Of a DNA stretch of 19,141 nucleotides, positions 1-8,525 are shown in pieces. The stretch comes from JBFGSX01 sp041581335 (GTDB lineage: Archaea; Thermoplasmatota; E2; JACPAO01; JAHFTW01), in the NCBI GenBank assembly GCA_041581335.1, contig JBFIDG010000024.1, forward strand, positions 1-19,141. Direction: 5' to 3'. Below the pieces are notes generated by a model. It saw only the letters and a program-made list of their open reading frames with translations, made no database searches and was not told the origin of the DNA. Every line of letters begins with the position of its first letter. The stretch's first letter is position 1. Both the position numbers and the translations under genes were made by a program.

Positions 1-212
1 CAAGTTCGGCGTCTAGCCGAACGCAGACCGCGAGGCGACGCTGCTCCGCTTCGAGCAACGCGAAGGAGCGGAGCAAGCCGGCTGAGCCAAGCGATGCCGG
101 CCGGGGCCACAGGCAAGTTCGGCGTCTAGCCGAACGCAGACCGCGAGGCGACGCTGCTCCGCTTCGAGCAACGCGAAGGAGCGGAGCAAGCCGGCTGAGC
201 CAAGCGATGCCG
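1..212. repeat. Tandem 99-bp structured repeat (two copies, 113-bp period)
   Basis: Bases 1-99 recur identically at 114-212, separated by a 14-bp spacer (100-113). The first copy may begin before the window. Each copy holds three inverted repeats. H1 has a perfect 7-bp stem, GTTCGGC/GCCGAAC, at 4-10/16-22. H2 has an 8-bp stem, TGCTCCGC/GCGGAGCA, at 42-49/68-75, enclosing TTCG/CGAA at 50-53/61-64. H3 pairs GCCGGC at 77-82 with GCCGGC at 96-101 and is weaker in copy 2. A frame reading K-F-G-V-stop ends at 14-16 and again at 127-129, so the unit may be the duplicated 3' end of an upstream gene. That last point is inference. Confidence 0.85.
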
Positions 213-267
213 CCTCCACCACCGCCAAACCCGCGCCCCTTTCTAGGCTGACCAGCCTGCGAACCCA

Positions 268-1290
268 TTGAGCGACGAGGGCCGCCTAGCCACCTGGACG
301 CCGCTGGCCGTGGCGATCAGCATCGCCAGCCTTGTCGCCATCATGGTGTGGTTCCAGGCGCGCCGTGACATCGATGTCCTCGCGGACCTGCGCAGCTTCG
401 ATACCGGCGTGCTGCCGGCGGCGCTGGCGCTCCACCTCCTCATGCACGTGCTCTGGGCGACACGGCTCAAGGTGTTGGCCGGCGGCCTGGGCGTCCCCCT
501 TGGCGCTACTGGCGCCTGGCGTCTGGCCACGGCCGGGCAGTTCGCTGGGGCCGTGACGCCGGGACGATTCGGCGCCGAAGCATTGCGTCTGAGCCTCTTG
601 GTGCGCAGCGGGGCAAGCGGCGTCAAGGCCAGTCGCACGGTGCTCGCCGACCGCAGCACAGACATGGTGTTCTTCCTGGTCGCCGGCGCACTTGGGGCCG
701 CATTGCTTTCACAGGTCTTCGGCCCCGATGCGACCGTGTTGCGCGCCATCAGCTGGTTCGCGTTGGCCGCATTGCTTGCCCTGATGTTGCTCATGCTGTG
801 GGGCCTGGCCCGCCCGCACCTCATCGCGGCCGCCACGCAGAAGATCGTGGCTGGCAGCCTACGCGTGGTGCGCAGGCCGGCCCAGGACGTGACGGCGCGG
901 ATCACCGGCTTCTTCGGCGATGTGCGTGCCGGCGTCGTCGTGCTGCTCAAAGAGCGCCCTGTCCGCGTGGTTGCTGCCATCGTCCTGTCGTTTGCCATCT
1001 GGGCCAGCGAATTCGGCGTGTTGTGGTTCGTGCTGCAAGGCTTTGGCCACACCCTACCCTACCCCGTCGTCTTCGCGGCGGGCATCATGCTCACCATCCT
1101 GGCCCCGGTGGCCATCAGCCCCGGCGGCGCCGGCGCGGTCGAGGTGGCGGCGGTCGTGCTGCTTGGGGGCCTGACGCCTGGCCTGACGCCGGTCTTCGTG
1201 CTGGTCTGGCGTGCACTGACCTACTATTACGACGTCATCGTGGGCGGCCTGGTGGCTGCGTGGCAGCTACGCCATCGGGCACTCAGTTGA
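268..1290 (+). CDS. Flippase-like integral membrane protein (UPF0104 / LPG synthase transmembrane family)
   Basis: The 340-aa product is very hydrophobic, with about seven or eight predicted membrane segments starting near residue 12. It carries the signatures of the lysylphosphatidylglycerol synthase TM / flippase-like family: PGRFGAEALRL near residues 99-109, and PGGAGAVEVA near 288-297 close to the C-terminus. Members of this family in archaea lack the aminoacyl-transfer domain and usually sit near glycolipid or isoprenoid-lipid genes, so a role in moving or modifying membrane lipids is likely but unproven. The start is TTG at 268, with no clear Shine-Dalgarno sequence. A weak AT-richer stretch (CTTTCTAG, 240-247) lies about 25 bases upstream. 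The last 8 bases overlap the end of the convergent aminotransferase gene. Confidence 0.85.
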   Translation: MSDEGRLATWTPLAVAISIASLVAIMVWFQARRDIDVLADLRSFDTGVLPAALALHLLMHVLWATRLKVLAGGLGVPLGATGAWRLATAGQFAGAVTPGRFGAEALRLSLLVRSGASGVKASRTVLADRSTDMVFFLVAGALGAALLSQVFGPDATVLRAISWFALAALLALMLLMLWGLARPHLIAAATQKIVAGSLRVVRRPAQDVTARITGFFGDVRAGVVVLLKERPVRVVAAIVLSFAIWASEFGVLWFVLQGFGHTLPYPVVFAAGIMLTILAPVAISPGGAGAVEVAAVVLLGGLTPGLTPVFVLVWRALTYYYDVIVGGLVAAWQLRHRALS

Positions 1291-2437
1291 GGAAGCGTGC
1301 GAGGCGTTCCATGGCGTCGCGCAGCTTGTCTTCGCTGGCGGCGTAGCTGAACCGGATGTGGCCTCGCCCTGCTTCGCCGAACGCGCTGCCTGGGGTGCCG
1401 GCGAGACCCACTTCTTGGATCATGCGCATGGCCAGCGCGGTGTCGTCTTCGACGCCTTCGAACTTGGGGAAGACGTAGAACGCGCCGCCAGGTTCGGGGC
1501 ACGTGACGCCGTCCATCTTGGCCAGGGCATCAAGCACGAGGCGGCGACGCTTGGCGAAGATGTCCCGCATCTCGGCGACGCAGTCCTGCGGCCCCGTGAC
1601 GGCGGCGAGGGCGCCGTACTGCGCGAAGCTCGTGATGTGGGTGATGGAATGGGATTGCAGCTTGTTCATCTGCTTGAAGGCGGGCTCCGGGGCGACCGCC
1701 CAGCCGGTGCGCCAGCCGGTCATGGCGAAGCTCTTGCTGAGCCCGTCGAGAGTGATGGTGCGCTCGAACGCGCCGTCGAAGCTGGCGGGGCTGACGTGTT
1801 CGGAACCGTAGCGCAGTTGCTGGTAGATCTCGTCGCTGATGATCCACAGGTCGTGGTCATTGGCCAGCTCGACGATGCCGCGAACATCATCGCGGGTGTT
1901 GGTGCCGCCGGTCGGGTTGCTCGGGCTGTTCAAGACGATCATGCGGCTTGCAGGCGTGATGGCCTCGGCGACCGCTTCGGGGGTCATGCGGAAGCCATCC
2001 TCGGCGGAGAGCTTGACGGGGACCGGCGTCGCGTGGGCCCAATGCGTGATCGGCGCGTAGCTGACCCAACCGGGATCAGGCAGCAGCACCTGATCGCCTT
2101 CGCCGACGGTGGCCAAGAACGCCATCATGACGGCTTGCTTGGTCGGCGTGACGAGCACGTTCTGGGCCTTGCATGGGATGTCGTTCTCGTTCTGGTGGTA
2201 GCCGGCGATGGCCTCCCGGAGCGGCATGATGCCGGGGCCAGGTGTGTAATGCGTGTGGCCTGCGTCAAGAGCGTCCTTGGCCGCTTGGCGCACGTGGGCA
2301 GGGGTGTCAAAATCGGGTTCGCCGAGGCTCAGGCCGATGATGTCCTTGCCGGCCGCTTTCTCTTGGGCGACCAGGTTGGCGATCTCGACGGTGGCGCTGC
2401 CGACGATGCGGTCCATGCGTGCGGCGAATCCGGGCAC
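1283..2437 (-). CDS. Pyridoxal-phosphate aminotransferase, class I/II (aspartate/aromatic aminotransferase-like)
   Basis: The 384-aa product is a full-length fold-type I aminotransferase. Visible landmarks are GLSLGEPDFDTP near residues 35-46, NSPSNPTGG near 169-177 (substrate/PLP contact), the aspartate-containing ISDEIYQQLRYG near 200-211, and SKSFAMTGWRTGW near 234-246. The lysine in that last motif is the Schiff-base residue and the arginine is part of the phosphate site. It probably exchanges amino groups between an amino acid and 2-oxoglutarate; the exact substrate cannot be read from sequence. The GTG start at 2437 is preferred because MPGFAARMDRI matches the family's usual N-terminus. 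An ATG at 2416 would shorten it by seven residues. It ends 8 bp inside the convergent flippase-like gene. Confidence 0.93.
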   Translation of the reverse strand: MPGFAARMDRIVGSATVEIANLVAQEKAAGKDIIGLSLGEPDFDTPAHVRQAAKDALDAGHTHYTPGPGIMPLREAIAGYHQNENDIPCKAQNVLVTPTKQAVMMAFLATVGEGDQVLLPDPGWVSYAPITHWAHATPVPVKLSAEDGFRMTPEAVAEAITPASRMIVLNSPSNPTGGTNTRDDVRGIVELANDHDLWIISDEIYQQLRYGSEHVSPASFDGAFERTITLDGLSKSFAMTGWRTGWAVAPEPAFKQMNKLQSHSITHITSFAQYGALAAVTGPQDCVAEMRDIFAKRRRLVLDALAKMDGVTCPEPGGAFYVFPKFEGVEDDTALAMRMIQEVGLAGTPGSAFGEAGRGHIRFSYAASEDKLRDAMERLARFLN

Positions 2438-2538
2438 GTGGTCTGGCAGTGACAGGCCGTAGATGCCGCTTGCGCTTGCCGACGACGGCCCAGACCCACA
2501 GCCAAACCTTGAAGGCTGACGCCAGCGCAGTGAGGCCC

Positions 2539-2871
2539 GTGCCCACGTTCAAGGTGTACAAGCGCGACGATTGCCCCTATTGTCAGCGGGCGATGCAGTT
2601 CCTCGACGCGCTGCAGTCGCAACGGGACGACGTGAAGGTGACGTTGATCGACGCATACAAGGAGCCGGCCAAGGTCAAGGCAGTGCAGAAGCGCGTCGGC
2701 CGCAACACCGTGCCGCAGATCTTCCTCGACGGCCACCACATCGGCGGCTGGGACGACCTGGCGGCCTGGGCCAAGCAAGGGCACCTGGACCATTTCTTCG
2801 CCACGGGCGAATTCCGCACAGGCACCACCCCCGGGTTTTTTGCCCGCCTGCTGGGTAGACCCTCCTCATGA
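2539..2871 (+). CDS. Glutaredoxin-like protein with CPYC active site
   Basis: The 110-aa product is a thioredoxin-fold protein with the classical dithiol motif CPYC at residues 12-15, then TVPQIFLDG with the cis-proline, and GGWDDL, which in glutaredoxins helps bind glutathione or an equivalent thiol. It should reduce disulfides or mixed disulfides in the cytoplasm; the low-molecular-weight thiol in this archaeon is unknown. The start is uncertain. GTG at 2539 places the first Cys at residue 12, as in ordinary glutaredoxins. GTG at 2530 is in frame and would add three residues. Any longer frame runs into the divergent aminotransferase gene. It overlaps the next gene by ATGA, implying translational coupling. 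Confidence 0.85.
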   Translation: MPTFKVYKRDDCPYCQRAMQFLDALQSQRDDVKVTLIDAYKEPAKVKAVQKRVGRNTVPQIFLDGHHIGGWDDLAAWAKQGHLDHFFATGEFRTGTTPGFFARLLGRPSS

Positions 2872-3302
2872 GCGGGATCCCTGGCATCTCGGACGGCCCC
2901 CAGGCGGCCGCCCCTGACATGCCGGTGCTTGCCAGCACTGGCCCGGCGTTCGACAAGCCACCGGAGCGCCCCAAGGACGGACCGAGCACGTTCCTCGTCG
3001 TCAAGAACGACACGTGCCAGTTCTGCGCGCAGACCATGGCGTTCCTGCAGGCCCTGCACGACCAACGCGGCGATTTCCAGGTCGCCGTGATGGATGTCAA
3101 CGAGCACCGGGACGCCTTCAAGGGCATCGCGCAGCACACCCGCCGCACCACGGTCCCGCAGATCTTCTTGGATGGACGCCTCGTGGGCGGCTGGGACGAG
3201 CTCGTCGTCGCGGCCAAGAAAGGCAAGTTGGACGCCTACCTCGATGGCGAGGAATGGCAGGCTGTGGCGCCCAAGAAGCGCCGTTGGTTTCAGAGGTCGT
3301 AG
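2868..3302 (+). CDS. Second glutaredoxin-like protein with CQFC active site
   Basis: The 144-aa product has an N-terminal extension of about 38 residues, rich in Pro, Gly and Ala, before a glutaredoxin fold. Its redox motif is CQFC near residues 50-53, followed by RRTTVPQIFLDGRLVGGWDE, which is close to the corresponding part of the preceding gene. The two genes therefore look like a tandem duplication that has diverged at the active site and N-terminus. The ATG at 2868 overlaps the upstream TGA (ATGA), so both are almost certainly made from one message. The C-terminus is basic (KKRRWFQRS). The last 13 bases overlap the end of the convergent esterase gene. The physiological partner is unknown. 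Confidence 0.85.
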   Translation: MSGIPGISDGPQAAAPDMPVLASTGPAFDKPPERPKDGPSTFLVVKNDTCQFCAQTMAFLQALHDQRGDFQVAVMDVNEHRDAFKGIAQHTRRTTVPQIFLDGRLVGGWDELVVAAKKGKLDAYLDGEEWQAVAPKKRRWFQRS

Positions 3303-4174
3303 AACCACGCCGTGATGAACGGGGACCCATCGGGTTCCACGCCGTCTTCGGCGTCAGCGCCGCGGGGCCAGGGATGGCCACCTTGGTGCGAGACGACGTG
3401 CACGACGGCATCCCCCTCATAGACGTCCTCGTCGTAGACACCGGTCGCGTGGCGCTCGCTTGTGGCGTTGTTGGCGGTGCGCCAGAACGCGACGGCGTCG
3501 GCGACCGAGAGATCTAGGCGCCCGCCGACAGTATCTGGACCGGCGCCGCCGCCATAGGGCACCTGTTCATCGGCGCGCCCATGGATGATGAGCACCGGCA
3601 GCGGCCGGTCCGGCGCCGGGATCCGCACCTCCGGAGCCGTGGTCGACGAACGGCCGCCGATGGTGCCCGCCACGGCGGCGACGGCATCCACCAGGTCCGG
3701 CCGTTCCGCGGCGAAGCGATACGCCATCATGGCACCGTTGCTATGGCCGGTGACGAGCACCCGCTGTTCGCCGGCCGCTGCTTCGACGGCGGTGACGAGC
3801 GCGGCCAGGAAGCCCACATCGTCGACCTGGCCGTTGTAGGCGGAACCACAGCAATGCATCGCATTCCAGGTGCGGAAGAACGAGCTGGTGCCGAACGGGA
3901 TGCCTTCAGGATAGACGACGATGGCTTCGGGAGCGGCCTCATGCATCATCGTCTGCTTCTCGGTGCGCGCCGCCCAGCCTCCGCCCCCGTGCAGCACGAG
4001 GATCAAGGTCCCATCCGGTTCGGCCGGCACATGGATGAGCATCTGGCGCTCGATGCCGTCGACGCACATCGTCGCGGGCCCTGAGGCCAGGACGAACGGC
4101 GCACAGGCCGGCGCCGGGTCGGGCCCCGTGCATCCGGCCAGGATGAGGACCACGACGAGACCAAAGGAACGCAC
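3290..4174 (-). CDS. Secreted lipoprotein esterase, PHB depolymerase / LpqC family (alpha/beta hydrolase)
   Basis: The 294-aa product begins with a short hydrophobic signal peptide ending in the lipobox LAGC (Cys15), so it is probably a lipid-anchored extracellular protein. It then shows an alpha/beta-hydrolase fold. The oxyanion region is LVLHGGGGW (59-67). The family motif has CCG near 108-110 and VDDVGF near 117-122. The nucleophile elbow is GHSNG (Ser145), and probable acid Asp202 lies in HGRADEQVPY. The catalytic His267 sits in HQGGHPWP. The layout matches the polyhydroxybutyrate depolymerase/feruloyl esterase-like LpqC group (COG3509), which cleaves esters of polyesters or plant phenolics. 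The actual substrate is not determinable. The start is GTG at 4174, with no clear Shine-Dalgarno sequence. Confidence 0.87.
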   Translation of the reverse strand: MRSFGLVVVLILAGCTGPDPAPACAPFVLASGPATMCVDGIERQMLIHVPAEPDGTLILVLHGGGGWAARTEKQTMMHEAAPEAIVVYPEGIPFGTSSFFRTWNAMHCCGSAYNGQVDDVGFLAALVTAVEAAAGEQRVLVTGHSNGAMMAYRFAAERPDLVDAVAAVAGTIGGRSSTTAPEVRIPAPDRPLPVLIIHGRADEQVPYGGGAGPDTVGGRLDLSVADAVAFWRTANNATSERHATGVYDEDVYEGDAVVHVVSHQGGHPWPRGADAEDGVEPDGSPFITAWFYDL

Positions 4175-4281
4175 GACCGGACTCTGGGCCGAATGGTCAA
4201 AAGCCCAAGGCCTGCGCCCTTTGGCCTGACCGGCCCAGGCCCCCGAGCATCAACGGCATCCCCGGCGGGGACCCAACAAGC

Positions 4282-5115
4282 ATGATGAGGGTCCTCAGCG
4301 CACCCAGCACGAGCCTTGATGTCCTGGGGGCGACCTTCGACCACCTTCCGCACGAAGTTCTCGTGCTGGACGAGACCGGCACCATCGTCCTGGTGAACGA
4401 ACCGTACGTCGCGTTCGGCGTCGAGAACGGATTGGAGACGCTGGACGACACCTTGGGCACGAACTACCTCATGGTCTGCCAGTCGGCCGCCCATGAAGGC
4501 AACCGGACCTCGGGCCGCATCGCGAAGGCGTTGCAGGCCATCCTAGACGGCGAGCGGGAACGCTACGACACCGTCTATGATTGCCACAGCCCGTGGGAGA
4601 ACCGGTGGTTCCGCCTGTCCTTGACGCGATGGGAGAAGGACGGAGAACACGGCGTCATCGTGGTCCACGAGAACGCCACGGCAGACATCCAAGCCGAACG
4701 GGCCGTGCTCCGAGCCCAGCAGCCGCCGGAGGCCGGCGACGAGACCCAGTACGTCGTGCTGCTCCAGGAGCGCCTCGAGGCCATGGCCCGGCGCATCGAA
4801 TCCCTCACGCGGCACGAGATGGTGGTCCACGGCACAGGCGGCATCCGGGCCATCACGGCACCGGAGACGTTCATGACGGCCTTCGCCCGCTTGTTGTTGC
4901 TCAGTCCCCGCACGGCCCGCCCCATCGAGGTGGCCGTCACCGCCGCAGGTCGGTCGGTGTTGATCACCGTCGACGGCTTGCGGCAAGCTGACCGCGAAGC
5001 GCTCCGCGCCCTGGCGAGCGTGCCTGGCAGGTGCGATCTAGGCACACGCGCAAGCCACGATGGCGAGGAGGTCGACATCTTGCTGAAGGCCGCGCGACGC
5101 CCACGCACGGGATGA
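4282..5115 (+). CDS. PAS-domain sensory protein with degenerate kinase-like C-terminus
   Basis: The 277-aa protein has an N-terminal PAS domain at about 15-138: HEVLVLDETGTIVLVNEPY, then GTNYLMVC, and a closing strand GVIVVHENAT. PAS domains bind small ligands or cofactors and sense cues such as redox or light; no ligand can be inferred here. A short possible helix or coiled coil follows at about 152-182. The remainder, about 190-270, resembles the beta-sheet of a HATPase domain (IEVAVTAAGRSVLITVDG) but lacks a visible N-box asparagine, G1/G2 glycine boxes or a credible H-box. It therefore looks like an inactive or very divergent sensor. ATGs at 4282 and 4285 are both possible starts. A GGGGA Shine-Dalgarno-like sequence (4267-4271) lies in a small hairpin. 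Confidence 0.72.
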   Translation: MMRVLSAPSTSLDVLGATFDHLPHEVLVLDETGTIVLVNEPYVAFGVENGLETLDDTLGTNYLMVCQSAAHEGNRTSGRIAKALQAILDGERERYDTVYDCHSPWENRWFRLSLTRWEKDGEHGVIVVHENATADIQAERAVLRAQQPPEAGDETQYVVLLQERLEAMARRIESLTRHEMVVHGTGGIRAITAPETFMTAFARLLLLSPRTARPIEVAVTAAGRSVLITVDGLRQADREALRALASVPGRCDLGTRASHDGEEVDILLKAARRPRTG

Positions 5116-5172
5116 CGCGTGAACAGGGTCCGGCAGCATGGACCTCCGGCGGGCACCTTGAGGCGGCCCGGC

Positions 5173-5198
5173 GAACAAAAGAGGAGAAAGGGAAGAGG
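5173..5198 (-). terminator. Possible transcription terminator downstream of hppA (pyrimidine-rich tract)
   Basis: About 45 bases past the hppA stop, the minus strand reads as an almost pure pyrimidine tract including CTTTCTCC and TCTTTTG. T-rich runs of this kind commonly end archaeal transcripts. Upstream of it on the minus strand is a short GC-rich stretch with GCTTCG, reminiscent of the structured repeats elsewhere, but I see no strong stem. Confidence 0.35.
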
Positions 5199-5243
5199 CT
5201 CCGAGCGAAGCGGCTCACACCGCCAGCCCGAAAGGGGTCCGCC

Positions 5244-7412
<2,169 letters not shown>

Positions 7413-7465
7413 GGAAATTCTCCGACCTTAGAATGGAGTGAGGGGAATGAGGGGTGAGAGTCGCC

Positions 7466-8104
7466 TTACAGGCTGGCTTCGAAGTCGTCGACTTCCTTGT
7501 CGAACGCGTCGCGGTTGGCGAGTTTGCCTTGCTCGATGAGGATCTCACGGGCGAGGAGCCAGTAGACCAGAGCGAGGCTGCGGCGACCCTTGTTGTTCGC
7601 CGGGATCGCCATCTTCAGGCCCTTGGTCTCGTTGTTCGAGTCACAAAGGCCGATGATGGGGATCTTGATGTTCATGGCTTCGCGCATGGCCTGGGCGTCG
7701 CCGAGCGGGTCGGTGACGACGAGGACCTCGGGTTCCATGAAGCCGGGGACGATGGGGTTGGTCAAGGTGCCGGGCATGAAGCGGCCCGCGATGGCGTTGG
7801 CGCCGACGAGCTTGGCGGTCTCCTTGACGGGGGTCTGTCCGTATTGGCGCTGGCTGACGAAGAGCACGCGCTTGGGGTCGAACTTGGCCAGCAGTTTGGC
7901 AGCCTCGCGGATGCCGGCGTCGGTCTTCGCGACGTCCAGGACGAACAGGCCGTCGTTGCGGACGCGGAAAATGAACGGCTTCATGTCGGCCGTCTTGTGC
8001 TGGGTTCCGATGTGGACACCGGATTGGAGGTATTCGTCCTCGGCGACCAGCAGTTCGACGCCGTCGGCGCTGCTGATCTGGGATTGCATCATCTCATCGC
8101 TCAT
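7466..8104 (-). CDS. rpsB: 30S ribosomal protein S2
   Basis: The 212-aa product is an archaeal-type S2, part of the small-subunit body near the mRNA exit side. Diagnostic segments are YLQSGVHIGTQHKTADMKPF near residues 25-44, RVLFVSQRQYGQ near 79-90, FMPGTLTNP near 109-117, and VTDPLGDAQAMREA, followed by IPIIGLCDSN near 149-158. Length is normal for Archaea, and the coiled-coil insertion of bacterial S2 is absent. The ATG at 8104 overlaps the rpoK stop codon (ATGA), so translation is probably coupled. rpoK next to S2 is a known archaeal arrangement; in many euryarchaea enolase lies between them, and here it is missing. Confidence 0.97.
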   Translation of the reverse strand: MSDEMMQSQISSADGVELLVAEDEYLQSGVHIGTQHKTADMKPFIFRVRNDGLFVLDVAKTDAGIREAAKLLAKFDPKRVLFVSQRQYGQTPVKETAKLVGANAIAGRFMPGTLTNPIVPGFMEPEVLVVTDPLGDAQAMREAMNIKIPIIGLCDSNNETKGLKMAIPANNKGRRSLALVYWLLAREILIEQGKLANRDAFDKEVDDFEASL

Positions 8105-8283
8105 TGGTTCACCTTGGCTCGTTGGACTGTTAGGGGGATCGCGTCCGCCTCGTACTCGGTCATGGCGACCAGCACGGGGTCGCGCATGTCTTCAGGAGTC
8201 TCGATGAGCGGCGGGGCACCCATGGAGACCTGCAGGGCGCGAGCGCCGACGATGCGGGCCTTCTCAAATCGTGTGTACTGCAA
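8101..8283 (-). CDS. rpoK: DNA-directed RNA polymerase subunit K (Rpo6/RpoK)
   Basis: The 60-aa protein is the archaeal counterpart of eukaryotic Rpb6 and bacterial omega, which stabilises the assembly of the largest RNA polymerase subunit. The start YTRFEKARIVGARALQVSMG and the later P-L-T-V-Q-R segment are characteristic. The start is TTG at 8283, supported by GGAGAGTGA four bases upstream on the minus strand, a close match to the archaeal Shine-Dalgarno consensus. There is no ATG in frame near the N-terminus. It is the first gene of the minus-strand cluster, overlapping rpsB by four bases, with a TATA-like box about 65 bases upstream. Confidence 0.95.
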   Translation of the reverse strand: MQYTRFEKARIVGARALQVSMGAPPLIETPEDMRDPVLVAMTEYEADAIPLTVQRAKVNQ

Positions 8284-8345
8284 ACGTTCACTCTCCAGGG
8301 GGCAGCCGATAGGCTACCCTTCTGTGGCCGGCGACGATGCATCAG

Positions 8346-8352
8346 ATATAAG
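8346..8352 (-). promoter_or_regulatory. TATA box for the rpoK-rpsB(-hppA) transcript
   Basis: The minus strand reads CCCTTATATC, the only strongly AT-rich hexamer in this GC-rich intergenic region. Transcription would start about 25 bases downstream, near 8322-8325, giving a leader of about 40 bases that contains the rpoK Shine-Dalgarno sequence. Confidence 0.55.
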
Positions 8353-8399
8353 GGCTTCCGCGAGACCTTGACCACGCTGTGCCCACATGGAGCGTCGCC

Positions 8400-8440
8400 G
8401 TGCGGCCAAGTGCCGCACCGCCATCCCACCTGTGTGGGAT
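8400..8440. promoter_or_regulatory. Two adjacent perfect dyads upstream of the SLC13 transporter
   Basis: GTGCGGC/GCCGCAC (8400-8406/8412-8418, 5-base loop) is followed after four bases by ATCCCAC/GTGGGAT (8423-8429/8434-8440, 4-base loop). Both have perfect 7-bp arms. They lie between the divergent rpoK and transporter genes, roughly 60-100 bp upstream of the proposed transporter promoter, so they would act as DNA sites such as operators or activator sites rather than as leader RNA. The dyads are seen directly; the regulatory role is inferred. Confidence 0.5.
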
Positions 8441-8497
8441 CTGCTCCTTGAGCGTCCCATTCCGACGAGGTATTTGGCCGCTGCGGGCCGAACCGCC

Positions 8498-8503
8498 TTA
8501 TGA
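8498..8503 (+). promoter_or_regulatory. Possible TATA box for the SLC13 transporter
   Basis: TTATGA in the context CCGCCTTATGACCC is centred about 25 bases before the ATG at 8526, the spacing expected for a leaderless archaeal transcript. There is no Shine-Dalgarno sequence ahead of this ATG, which fits. Confidence 0.35.
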
Positions 8504-8525
8504 CCCCCAACCTGCATGGCCGCCT

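Noticed and set aside
1..212. The tandem repeats as a CRISPR array
   Set aside because: Only two copies, a 99-bp unit with a 14-bp spacer, and internal hairpins; CRISPR repeats are shorter and the spacers longer. No cas gene is present.
1358..2452. Plus-strand open frame opposite the aminotransferase
   Set aside because: The opposite strand shows all the PLP-enzyme motifs; this frame shows only composition bias.
4175..4281. Possible tRNA or small RNA before the PAS gene
   Set aside because: Short dyads exist (GGCCTG/CAGGCC, TCCCC/GGGGA), but there is no T-loop consensus, no acceptor stem and no cloverleaf spacing.
8379..8525. N-terminal extension of the SLC13 transporter to 8379
   Set aside because: The extra 49 residues are Pro/Arg-rich and unlike the family, they overlap two DNA dyads and the TATA-like box, and the ATG at 8526 starts right at the first membrane helix.
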